From Bolinopsis microptera (taxonomy: Eukaryota; Ctenophora; Tentaculata; Lobata; Bolinopsidae), in NCBI RefSeq assembly GCF_026151205.1, contig NW_026971791.1, positions 1 to 55,575 on the forward strand: a stretch of DNA of 55,575 nt, given 5' to 3'. Numbering within the stretch: position 1 is the stretch's first letter; each line of letters starts with the position of its first letter. The translations under genes were made by a program, and so were the position numbers. The notes under the pieces are model-generated. The model was not told the origin of the DNA, ran no database searches, and saw nothing but the letters and a program-made list of their open reading frames with translations. Shown one piece after another: positions 36,260 through 45,991 of this stretch.

Positions 36260-36420
36260 GGAAATGGCAGTTCTCGGCCATGGCCAAGCAGGGCCAAAAC
36301 AATCAATAATATGAAACGGAAATGGCCCTCCTCGGCCATGGCCGAGCAGGGCAAAAACAATTTGAAACGGAAAACACGGCCCTGCTCGGCCATGGCCGGT
36401 AGAGGGCCATTTCCGTTATA
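36260..36420. repeat. GGCCATGGCC palindrome cluster 2 forming a large hairpin
   Basis: Three units. The 28-bp unit at 36325-36352 (gccctcctcggccatggccg and onwards) is a palindrome apart from one mismatched pair. Larger arms, from acggaaatggccctc (36316 on) to gagggccatttccgt (ending about 36415), make the cluster as a whole an inverted repeat. It may be a MITE or satellite seed. Confidence 0.75.
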
Positions 36421-36914
36421 TTATTGTTTATTATTTAAAAAATGATGGCCCTCCTCGTCCACCATACACTAGTGGTGTTAATAAAATTTTTGGGTTCAGC
36501 TGGTTTTAGGTAGGGGTGCACGTATAAAATAACCTGCTCGGAATTTTTCAAAATATTGTTGTACTATTGTTTTCTAGAGGACTGTGAGAATTTTCACAGC
36601 ACCAAATTGTGTCTACATACCTTTTTGAAATGATCCAGGTGAGTTTCGCTTAGGTGCCATATTTGATGGTGCAAAGTTAGGCGTAAAAGTCGCGTAATTT
36701 GACGAAATTCGCTGATTTTTGTCGTATTATTATGTCATATCTTAATTGGTTCATGAACATGAATCATGCTGACAATTTTTCAGAACTTTCCTATCATACT
36801 TACCTACCGAAGCCTAAATTAGTTGGGAGAGATTGACCTTGATTAAGAGGTCTAAAAAATGACAAAAAATAGGTATTAAATTCGTTTGATAACTTTCACA
36901 CACCTTTGAGGACG

Positions 36915-36934
36915 ACTCTCGCAAATGCGAGAGT
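36915..36934. repeat. 9-bp perfect hairpin
   Basis: ACTCTCGCA-AA-TGCGAGAGT, a perfect inverted repeat with a 2-nt loop. Flanked by ordinary AT-rich sequence. Confidence 0.8.
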
Positions 36935-37024
36935 AATGACCCCGGGGAGGGCCCATTGGTTTTAGTAGGTTGCATATTTAAACAAAAAAAAACAAAAAAA
37001 AACAAAAACATATCGTTAATAGTT

Positions 37025-37118
37025 TGTTATAAGTTGTAAGTTAATGAATATGGTACACATGCTAATACATAATAGTATGTAATAAGTTGTAAGTTCATGA
37101 GTATGGTACACATGCTAG
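37025..37118. repeat. Imperfect tandem duplication, about 53-bp period
   Basis: The segment ataagttgtaagtt, then atga(a/g)tatggtacacatgcta, occurs at about 37029-37065 and again at about 37082-37118. Confidence 0.7.
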
Positions 37119-37310
37119 AGATTTAAATATGTACATTTATGTACAGAGAAGTATAGATCTCAGAGAAAAAAGGAAGAGGTTACAAAAGAACTGGATGAAA
37201 CACAAAAAATTGCAGTTAAATCTTACATCAGAGAAAGGGGCAAGTTCCTGGTTCTCATCACTCCCGCTTAAGTTATTTGGATCGATATATTGAGATATTT
37301 TACTGTACTA

Positions 37311-37810
37311 TTTATTAGAATTAGAATTAGAATCAAATTTACACAGCAATACAATAAGAATAAAAAATAATTTAAGAAGCTTCAATCTGCTGTGCAGGAC
37401 ATTCAAGTCAGTCGAAAACTGTTAGCAGAACACCCTTCTAGGGACATAAGGATATAGTTTGTAAAACATAATGAGTGATAAAATAAGATATGATTTAACA
37501 GTGAACTGTGGGCATGAAGGTAACAATTAAGATTACATAGATGCCCACTTTGGAATTACGTTAGTAATGTTATTTACAGTTATACACAAAGAAGTATAGA
37601 ACAATAATAGATTGGCAATGATAACAATGGGAACGAATAAAGGAGATGTTTAAAGTTCTATACTTCTAGAAATAGGTCATATAACGCAGGGGGCCTTTCC
37701 ACCAGACAAAAACTCCAGCACCATAAAATTTGTTTCAGTTGTCACATAGCTAGAGTGTAGAAATAGTCGAAACTATTGTTTATTTCATAGGATGAGACTC
37801 CTTGAATTAC
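37311..37810 (-). repeat. LINE 3'-end-like repeat, copy 2, with TTCTAA tail
   Basis: Homologous to 23640-24262. On the minus strand it ends with ttattgtattgctgtgtaaa and then three TTCTAA-type repeats (37316-37333), a tail typical of CR1/L2-like LINEs. It abuts the LINE D fragment. Confidence 0.65.
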
Positions 37811-37814
37811 ATCT

Positions 37815-37930
37815 AAAAAGTAGCCAAAATAGCTCTCAACGTTCCAAAAACAGAGAGCAGCCTTAATGTTTATAGAGACATGAAATGGTTACCACTCCAT
37901 CTTAGACGACAACTCCATCTGTCAAATTAT
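37815..37930 (+). pseudogene. LINE D ORF2 C-terminal fragment, part 1
   Basis: Reads KVAKIALNVPKTESSLN, YRDMKWLPLHLRRQLHL and SNYM, matching the post-RT region of LINE C (KVAKIALDV..., NMKWLPLHLRRQLHLS). It is cut at the LINE A insertion and resumes at 42633 in the same frame once the insertion is taken out. The upstream part of the element is missing, so D is 5'-truncated. Confidence 0.8.
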
Positions 37931-37947
37931 ATGTTTTAATACTTTCA

Positions 37948-37979
37948 ACACTACTATATAACAAATAATTTGAGGTATG
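37948..37979 (+). promoter_or_regulatory. Shared 32-bp LINE 5' leader
   Basis: Begins ACACTACTATATAACAAATA and ends TTTGAGGTATG. Identical over 32 bases to the 5' end of LINE C (55511-55542, minus). It lies 11 bases from the LINE A 5' end, so it could be part of an internal promoter or of a capped leader. The TATATAAC inside it is TATA-like. Confidence 0.6.
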
Positions 37980-38228
37980 GCACGTGTTGAAAGTATGTCG
38001 TGGCAATAAGTTGAAAAGCGATACACACACAAGCGATACACAGTTACTAGAGGAGTGTTCTATCCTTGATAGCCCTCTTCCCCTTCAAACCAAAACTATC
38101 AAAGGGTATCTGACCCATAAGTCAGAACTCTTCCGGTGGGGTTGTCTTTATTGTTTTCTGTTGGAGTCTCGACTGTCTTACAAGTTTACAATCCTTACAC
38201 AGCAACCCCTGACCTACTAAACTTAGCT

Positions 38229-39595
38229 ATGCCTGATTCTCCTAAATCATCTATAACTGATTTCTCTCCCCAGAACACAGAGGGTACAAGGACCTACATA
38301 GCTGCTCCCAACATCATACAAAATGATTGTTGTAACCACTGTCAGGAGGGAGTTAATCCTGACTACAGAGTTCAGTGTTATGACTGTAAAAACAATTTCC
38401 ATGCGGTAGGCTGCACAGATGATTCCTATTGTGTTAGTGCCCCATCTAGCTTCACTTCCCATTTGGGACCAGCTGTTTCTAACACCAAGTCCTATGAGAA
38501 AAGATTTGGCAGATTCTTGTTCTTTTGTAACCATTGTATTACAGTTAAAGAGGAGATGACAGAGCAAAGCACAGGGGGAGCTGCTAATGTTTACGTTGAC
38601 AGAAAGATTGAGGAGTTAAAGCAGAATTTTGCTGAAGAACTGTCCGGTGTAAAAGAGATGCTTAAGGAAATCTTGCCAAGTAAGCAAAACAATGCTCTAG
38701 CAAAACCTCCAATGACTCCCTGCAACCCATGGGATGATTCTCAGAGGACTGAGAAACTTCGCAGCATGATTGTAATTAAGAATGATCAGAGTGGCAAACC
38801 AATTGATAATAGTATGTTGGAAGAAAGCTGCATCAAGAATAGATTAGTATTGTTAACACAATGAAGCTCAAATCTAATGATACTGCCGTTATTCTTAACT
38901 CTAGGTCTGAGGCAGAAACATTGCGTGAGAAGCTTAGCAAAGCTTCCCCCCAACATAGTACATCAACCGTAGCCACAAAGTTACCAAGAATAACAGTTGT
39001 TGGTCTTGAGCGTGATTACTTGAAGGAGGAAATAAAGGAAATGATAGTTAGTCAAACCATGGAATAGATCTGCTCATCAATGATCCAGGTACCAGTATAG
39101 AAGACAAGAAAATTGATGTAGTAGCTATAGTACCCCTAAAGAATAACCAGAACTCCTTCAAAGCTATTGTTCGTGTCAGTAATCTTGTACGATCTGCAAT
39201 TGCCAAACAAGGTGATAAGCTCTTTATTGGAACTCAGAGAGTTTGCAAAGTCTATGATAGCTTCTTTCAGATGTTTTAACTGTCAATCATTTGGTCACCA
39301 TAGCAAAAGTCACCAAGGTCATTGCAAAAGTGAACATGTCTGTGGCTTTTGTGCAGGAGCACATGAAACACGGACATGTGATCGCTCCGCTCCATTGTGT
39401 TGTTCAAACTGCAAGAAAGCTGGTAAGCATGGCAATGAGCTTCTACATGCAGCCTATGATCCTGTTTTGTGCCCCATATTCAAAGATTTGCAGGAGAAAG
39501 TTAAAAGACCACCCCTTTTTACCAAAGCCACAACACGGACAGAAATCACTGAGCTGTCTGAAATTCTTCCTTTTCAATCCATGGTCACTTGTTAA
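38229..39595 (+). pseudogene. LINE A ORF1 (PHD finger, RRM-like, zinc knuckles), frameshifted
   Basis: The same protein as LINE B ORF1, starting at MPDSPKSSITDFSPQN (38229). Compared with B it lacks single bases near 38842, 39054 and 39507 and five bases near 39269, so the reading frame is broken into at least four pieces. All cysteine/histidine motifs are still visible across frames. Because most of the differences are single-base losses in A runs, sequencing error cannot be excluded. Confidence 0.8.
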
Positions 39596-42426
39596 CAAAG
39601 TAAACGATATTATGTGCAACTTATCAGACAAAAGCATTGATATTGCTGCATTCTGTGAAACTTGGGCTAACAGATGTTAACTGCCCCACCACTGCAATTA
39701 TTAAGTCTTACGGTTACAGAATCATACATAATTTCAGGAAAGACAAAAAAGGTGGTGGAACTGCTTTGTTGTTTAGGGGAGAATACTCAATGTCTCAGTT
39801 CCAATGCTCTGCTACTTTCTCTACATTTGAGTACACAGCTGCATCAATCAAAACAGCAACAGGCACTAAGGTCATGTTTGTCTCTTTGTATCGACCTGGT
39901 TATCTCTCCTCTATCTTTCATCAGGAACTTGATTTACTTCTGTCAGCCATCACCATGAAGTGTGATTGTCTCGTCATTGCTGGGGACTTGAACATTCATT
40001 TTGAGAATAAGAATGACAAGCTTGTTAGGAAGACGCTTGACTTATTTCTGTCTTACGGATTTAATCATCATGTTAATGAACCAACCCATGTTGCTGGTGG
40101 ATCACTAGACCAAATCTTCTGCTTCTCTATCAAGAATCAGCTTCAATGCAAGGTTTTGGTTGATAGTGTGAATAGGCATGGATCAGATCATTTTCCAGTC
40201 TATTGTGACTTCTCTTTGGAATTCGAAAAGAAATATTTTAAAGATATCACTTACAGAAATTTGAAGACTGTGGATGATGACCAATTTACCAGTGATCTCT
40301 TCGATATAGTAAACTTGATTGATCTTGGGAAAATTGGAACTACTGATATGAGTGCATCTGTTGCCAACTTGAACGACTTGTGTGCTGAACTCCTAGATGA
40401 GCATGCTCCAATAGTCTCCAAGAAGGTATCTGTTATTGATTCTGCACCTTGGTTTGATAATGAATACAGGGACTACAGAAAGCTGAGAAGAAAAGCCGAG
40501 GCAAAAACTCGTAAACCAACAGCAACGCTTGAAGATAAAATCATGTTTAGAGACATCAGCTCAGAATGTTCTAAAATGGCTGATCTGAAGAAGAAGGAGT
40601 ACTTTAAGAATATGGTAGAAAACTCTAAAGGCAACCCAAGAACTTTGTGGCAGCTGGTCAATAGAAATTTAGACCGTAAACAATCTAATCCTCTGCCAGA
40701 TTACACAGATGATCTTCCAAAGCTAGCAGCAGACTTTAACGCCTACTTTACATCTAAGATTGATAACATTAGGAAAGATATGGATCATGATCGGTTTACT
40801 CTTCCATCAGACTCTTCTGCTGAAGCTCCCGAATCCTACCACTGGTCTACCTTTGAACCTGTCACATTAGATGAGCTAAAGGAAATCATTGACGAGTTTG
40901 GTATCAAATGTTCACCTTCTGACATCTTACCTACTACACTGCTTAAAGAGAACATCAGCATTCTGCTACCATTACTTCTACAGATTGTTAATGCATCCTT
41001 ATCTCAAGGTTCAATGGACGGAGTCAAACTTGCTGATATTGTTCCCCTCCTGAAAAGTAACTCTCTTGATCCTAATGTCTTGAAAAACTTTCGCCCTGTC
41101 TCAAACCTCACTTTCCTTGGGAAGCTAATCGAGAGAGTGGTGTTAAAGCGCCTAAACGATCACTTAGATAAGCATAATCTCCACTGCCCAGAACAGTCTG
41201 CATACAAGAAGACCTTCAGCACAGAAACATTATTGATCAGAATATGGAATGATCTTCTAGTTGCATCAGATGAAAAGAGTGCTACAGTTGTCATGATGCT
41301 TGACCTATCGGCGGCGTTTGATACTGTAGACCATGATGTCTTACTGAACATTCTCATGAAGGAGATAGGACTAAGGGGCACTGTGTTAAAATGGTTTACT
41401 AGCTTTCTAAAAGGTCGTGCTCAGAGAATTCGACTTGGTTCTACTCTCTCTGAAGAAATAGTTATTAAGTTTGGTGTTCCTCAGGGCTCAGTTCTGGGAC
41501 CTGTTCTGTTTAACCTTTATATCAGATCCATCTATAGATTTGTACAAGGAATGGACTTCACAATTTATGGGTATGCAGATGACCACCAGATCTTAAAGAG
41601 ATTTAAACCCATCAACCAGTGCGAAACGTTACTCTCTAAGCTCAGGGGATGCTTTGCATCTATTAGAGCTTGGATGAAAAAATACTTTCTAGCAATGAAT
41701 GACAGTAAAACACAGATAATCGTTTTTGGTCCTATGTCCGTCCTACGAGAGATCAATATAAAGGGAGTGAATTTTGGGAGTGACACAACTATTCGATTTG
41801 TGAGCACAGTTAAGAATCTTGGGATACATATGGACTCTGGGCTTACTATGAGCAACCATGTTGTTGAGTTGAAGAAGAAATGTTTCCTAACACTACGCAA
41901 CCTCACTAAGATACGGTTTCTGCTGACTACAAAACAGCTTAAGACAATTGTTAATAGCCTCGTTGTTTCTTGTTTGGACTACTGTAACGCCATGTTTTAC
42001 GGCATCTCCAAGTACCTCATACATCAACTACAGCTTATTCAAAATGCCTGTGCAAAAGCAGTAACTGGAAAATATAAATTTGATCACCTAGGCGATGATC
42101 TTGATAAATTGCACTGGCTTAATATACCTAAAAGAGTGATTTTTAAAATATGTCTCGTATCTTTTAAGGCTATTAATGGAATAGCGCCACTGTACCTTCA
42201 AGATATGTTTAAGTATGCTCACCATGGACACACTGTTAGGCTCATAGTCCCTTATCGTTCAACCAAGGGTTTTGGTGATCGTAGTTTTAGTGTGGTTGGT
42301 CCACGAGTTTTTAATGCACTACCAGACTCAGTTAAACAATGTTATTCTGTTGAGGCGTTTAAGTCCGCACTGAAGACTTATTTGTTTACTTTATCTGACA
42401 CTGAGGTAGCAAAAATGTTTTATTAA
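39550..42426 (+). pseudogene. LINE A ORF2: APE endonuclease + reverse transcriptase
   Basis: Apart from one extra G at about 39666 that shifts the endonuclease N-terminus (AAFCETW to the next segment), it is open to the stop at 42426. Motifs: GDLNIHF and RHGSDHFPVYCD in the endonuclease; DLSAAFDTVDHDVLL, GVPQGSVLGPVLFNLYI and YADDHQI in the RT. It differs from LINE B by only a few residues (for example P/S before VTLDELKE and V/L in ICL(V/L)SFKA). Confidence 0.85.
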
Positions 42427-42632
42427 TAATTTTAACCCTCTCTTTGACTTATCTAAATTATATTAGCTTTTTGGAAGTTTTATGAACGAATTTATACATA
42501 GAACTTTATTTTGCTTTTGATATATAGTTTTAAAAGTATTTTTGTAAACTAGTTGTAGTGACACTGCTGAGTAAAAGTGTACGCTTAATAGTGGTGTTTT
42601 TAAATTTCAATTTTAATTAATAATTAATGTTT

Positions 42633-42938
42633 AGAATCATCCATGACAATTGTCCTACAAACTTTATGAACAAATTTAGTTACATATCAGGAGGTAGTAG
42701 GAGCGGCGAAAGCTGCAACCTTTATGTCAATAGATCAACATCACATAAAAACTTTCAATACTTGGGGGCAAAATGTTGGAATAATGTTCCAACAGATCTA
42801 CGAAATCTGCCCGATGTTAAAAGCTTTAGTGATTCGTATAAGAAACAGCTACTATCATCTATAACAACAGACCCTAATTATACCGTCGACAATTCATATG
42901 ACAAATTTTACACTGCAATCATAGTCGCCGATAACTAA
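42633..42938 (+). pseudogene. LINE D ORF2 C-terminal fragment, part 2
   Basis: Resumes LINE D after the LINE A insertion: RIIHDNCPTNFMNKFSYISG, then a CNLYVNRSTSHKNFQYLGAK stretch, CWNNVPTDLRNLPDVKSF and the end of the protein at VADN. Parallels the LINE C C-terminus (FSYVSGGSRDAERCNLY, LGAKCWNTIPENIR). C and D are thus related but distinct families. Confidence 0.85.
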
Positions 42939-43842
42939 GTAACTTCTAATTCTTTTAAATCTGAGGCATATATAATTGATGTATCGAAAAGATATTCCCT
43001 TTTTTACCACCTTACCATTCTGATTGATTTTGCACATGACTGACATGTTTTAACTGGAGAAGGGGTTCCCACAGTGGTAGTTTTATAAACCACTTTTAAT
43101 TTATTGACCTATTATACTTAGTGGTAGTTTTATAGACCACATTTAATTTATTAACTTATCATACTTAGTATTTTTTTTTGGTGACTGTATCACCCACTTT
43201 TAACATTTGATAATTGTACAGTTTATTGACGACACATTGACTGAATGTTATTTTATATTCTAATTTATATTCTAGATATTTTATTTATTTTACAACAGAC
43301 GACAACTTCCTGTTTTTTCTTCTATATTAGTTACTCAATATCTCTTGTACAGACTTTTTTACAAGGACATTGACAAATGATACTCACATTAGGCATTCAT
43401 TATTGCATCTAAATTATTTCACTTGCATTAGGCTTAGAAATTTATTCTCTGGTCAACAGATTTCAAATGTTTAATTAATTTGTAGTATGACAGGAAGGTA
43501 TATAAGAAGTTATTTAATTTTGCTTGGGCTATTATATTGACTAGGTATTGAGGTTTAATGATGATATGGAATTTGAATTCTATATAAATTTACACTATGT
43601 GGTTGGGGCATTTTGCATAGTAAATATGGTTACTACTCATATATATCATATTATTTGATTGGTATTCGATTTCTGATTATTTCTCTAGGAATATGATTAT
43701 TATATCTCAATTTGGCTTTAGGTAGGGTGCCCCGCTAAAAGAACTGGATTCTTCAAGGAAGCATCCCGTGCACAGAGCTTGGTCTACATATATATTAAAT
43801 TATTAACCATTCATTCTGTATGTGCACGAAAATTTATTTCAA
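42939..43842. other. 3' UTRs of LINE D (plus) and LINE C (minus), tail to tail
   Basis: About 900 bp of AT-rich non-coding DNA between the two converging ORF2 stops. A tandem duplication (about 43074-43171, period about 50 bp, core agtggtagttttata and accac) lies on the D side. The exact boundary between the two elements is not visible. Confidence 0.55.
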
Positions 43843-43948
43843 TCAAACATCTGACATAAATTTAGATTTCATACATTGTGAGAATTTTACACTACATTCT
43901 ATAGTCCTTATGTTCTCTGGAATTGTATTCCAACATTTTGCACCTAAA
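43843..43948 (-). pseudogene. LINE C ORF2, segment 4 (C-terminus)
   Basis: Reads LGAKCWNTIPENIRTIEC, SVKFSQCMKSKF and ends MSDV at the stop 43843-43845. It follows on from THKTFTY in segment 3 once the 146-bp insertion is taken out. Homologous to LINE D YLGAKCWNNVPTDLRN. Confidence 0.8.
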
Positions 43949-44094
43949 ATAAAATAAATAAATAAATAAAGTCAATTTTTACAGCACAGCAATATATATA
44001 TCTAAATATCAGATCCTCTGTAATCATAATGTATAAAAAAAGGAGCTTTTCTCTGTGCTGTAGGATGAATCAAGGCAGATCATGGTTCTGTCAT
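43949..44094 (-). mobile_element. 5'-truncated LINE/SINE 3' fragment with (TTTA)n tail
   Basis: A 146-bp insertion between two ACCTAAA direct repeats (43942-43948 and 44095-44101). On the minus strand it ends in ttgctgtgctgtaaaaattg, then ttta repeats, the typical 3' end of an L2/CR1-like LINE and similar to the tail of 37311-37810. Because the duplicated word contains AGGT on the minus strand, the edges also mimic GT...AG splice sites, but the tail and duplication favour an insertion. Confidence 0.7.
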
Positions 44095-44464
44095 ACCTAA
44101 ATATGTAAAGGTTTTGTGTGTTCTGGATTTGTGAATATAAAGGTTGCACCTCTCAGCATCACGTGATCCTCCGGATACATAAGAAAATTTATCTGTGAAT
44201 GATGATGGTGCAGCCTCATTAAGAATTTTATACATATACGTTGATAGATGGAGTTGTCTTCTTAAGTGTAAGGGTAACCACTTCATGTTTCGATATACAT
44301 TTACTGATGGTTCCTGCCAATGAACATCCAGAGCAATTTTTGCTACTTTCTTGTATAATATATCAAGAGAATTAAGTTTGGTTTTGGCAGCCCTACACCA
44401 TATTATATCCAGGTAGTCAAATTGGGGGAGCATAAGAGCATTTACAAACATTTTTCTATATTTC
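44095..44464 (-). pseudogene. LINE C ORF2, segment 3
   Basis: Starts KYRKMFVNALMLPQFDYLDI, the usual post-thumb motif of LINE RTs, joining directly onto RSKNLLPL at the end of segment 2 if LINE B is removed. Continues KTKLNSLDILYKKVAKIAL, MKWLPLHLRRQLHLSTY and FSYVSGGSRDAERCNLYI to TFTY. Confidence 0.85.
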
Positions 44465-44659
44465 TATTTACACAGTTACTAGAGGAGTGTTCTATCCTTG
44501 ATAGCCCTCTTCCCCTTCAAACCAAAACTATCAAAGGGTATCTGACCCATAAGTCAGAACTCTTCCGGTGGGTTGTCTTTATTGTTTTCTGTTGGAGTCT
44601 CGACTGTCTTACAAGTTTACAATCCTTACACAGCAACCCCTGACCTACTAAACTTAGCT

Positions 44660-45991
44660 ATGCCTGATTCTCCTAAATCATCTATAACTGATTTCTCTCC
44701 CCAGAACACAGAGGGTACAAGGACCTACATAGCTGCTCCCAACATCATACAAAATGATTGTTGTAACCACTGTCAGGAGGGAGTTAATCCTGACTACAGA
44801 GTTCAGTGTTATGACTGTAAAAACTATTTCCATGCGGTAGGCTGCACAGATGATTCCTATTGTGTTAGTGCCCCATCTAGCTTCACTTCCCATTTGGGAC
44901 CAGCTGTTTCTAACACCAAGTCCTATGAGAAAAGATTTGGCAGATTCTTGTTCTTTTGTAACCATTGTATTACAGTTAAAGAGGAGATGACAGAGCAAAG
45001 CACAGGGGGAGCTGCTAATGTTTACGTTGACAGAAAGATTGAGGAGTTAAAGCAGAATTTTGCTGAAGAACTGTCCGGTGTAAAAGAGATGCTTAAGGAA
45101 ATCTTGCCAAGTAAGCAAAACAATGCTCTAGCAAAACCTCCAATGACTCCCTGCAACCCATGGGATGATTCTCAGAGGACTGAGAAACTTCGCAGCATGA
45201 TTGTAATTAAGAATGATCAGAGTGGCAAACCAATTGATAAAAGTATGTTGGAAGAAAGCTGCATCAAGAATAAGATTAGTATTGTTAACACAATGAAGCT
45301 CAAATCTAATGATACTGCCGTTATTCTTAACTCTAGGTCTGAGGCAGAAACATTGCGTGAGAAGCTTAGCAAAGCTTCCCCCCAACATAGTACATCAACC
45401 GTAGCCACAAAGTTACCAAGAATAACAGTTGTTGGTCTTGAGCGTAATTACTTGAAGGAGGAAATAAAGGAAATGATAGTTAGTCAAAACCATGGAATAG
45501 ATCTGCTCATCAATGATCCAGGTACCAGTATAGAAGACAAGAAAATTGATGTAGTAGCTATAGTACCCCTAAAGAATAACCAGAACTCCTTCAAAGCCAT
45601 TGTTCGTGTCAGTAATCTTGTACGATCTGCAATTGCTAAACAAGGTGATAAGCTCTTTATTGGAACTCAGAGAGTTTGCAAAGTCTATGATAGCTTCTTT
45701 GTCCTCAGATGTTTTAACTGTCAATCATTTGGTCACCATAGCAAAAGTCACCAAGGTCATTGCAAAAGTGAACATGTCTGTGGCTTTTGTGCAGGAGCAC
45801 ATGAAACACGGACATGTGATCGCTCCGCTCCATTGTGTTGTTCAAACTGCAAGAAAGCTGGTAAGCATGGCAATGAGCTTCTACATGCAGCCTATGATCC
45901 TGTTTTGTGCCCCATATTCAAAGATTTGCAGGAGAAAGTTAAAAAGACCACCCCTTTTTACCAAAGCCACAACACGGACAGAAATCACTGA
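44660..45991 (+). CDS. LINE B ORF1: PHD finger, coiled coil, RRM-like domain, zinc knuckles
   Basis: The start is taken at MPDSPKSSITDF (44660); an in-frame ATG at 44573 is possible but its extension is not protein-like. N-terminal PHD-type finger: CCNHC, CYDCKNYFHAVGC, and FFCNHC (about residues 30-110), a fold that in other proteins reads histone tails. Then a coiled coil (DRKIEELKQNFAEELSGVKE), an RRM-like region starting LPRITVVGLERNYLKEE, and three Cys/His knuckles (CFNCQSFGHHSKSH, CGFCAGAHETRTC, CCSNCKKAGKHGNE) that would bind LINE RNA. About 443 aa. The last 17 codons overlap the ORF2 frame. Confidence 0.85.
   Translation: MPDSPKSSITDFSPQNTEGTRTYIAAPNIIQNDCCNHCQEGVNPDYRVQCYDCKNYFHAVGCTDDSYCVSAPSSFTSHLGPAVSNTKSYEKRFGRFLFFCNHCITVKEEMTEQSTGGAANVYVDRKIEELKQNFAEELSGVKEMLKEILPSKQNNALAKPPMTPCNPWDDSQRTEKLRSMIVIKNDQSGKPIDKSMLEESCIKNKISIVNTMKLKSNDTAVILNSRSEAETLREKLSKASPQHSTSTVATKLPRITVVGLERNYLKEEIKEMIVSQNHGIDLLINDPGTSIEDKKIDVVAIVPLKNNQNSFKAIVRVSNLVRSAIAKQGDKLFIGTQRVCKVYDSFFVLRCFNCQSFGHHSKSHQGHCKSEHVCGFCAGAHETRTCDRSAPLCCSNCKKAGKHGNELLHAAYDPVLCPIFKDLQEKVKKTTPFYQSHNTDRNH

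Larger units (their letters stand above)
37937..42626 (+). mobile_element. LINE A: full-length-looking CR1/L2-like retrotransposon inserted in LINE D
   Basis: Flanked by ATGTTT target duplications (37931-37936 and 42627-42632). Starts with the shared 5' leader, carries a PHD/zinc-knuckle ORF1 and an endonuclease/RT ORF2, and ends in a short TTAATTAATAATTAA tail. It is near-identical to LINE B over its last about 4.6 kb and has about 90 bp more at the 5' end. Several 1-5 nt indels in and near ORF1 break its frames relative to B. Confidence 0.9.

Noticed and set aside
33904-37979. A 4-kb transposon bounded by inverted 42-bp repeats
   Set aside because: The 'inverted repeats' are the 5' leaders of two LINEs pointing away from each other; LINE A continues to the right of the second one with its own target duplication.
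43949-44094. Spliceosomal intron in LINE C ORF2
   Set aside because: The GT...AG edges are explained by the ACCTAAA target duplication, and the segment ends in a LINE-type (TTTA)n tail; kept only as an alternative.
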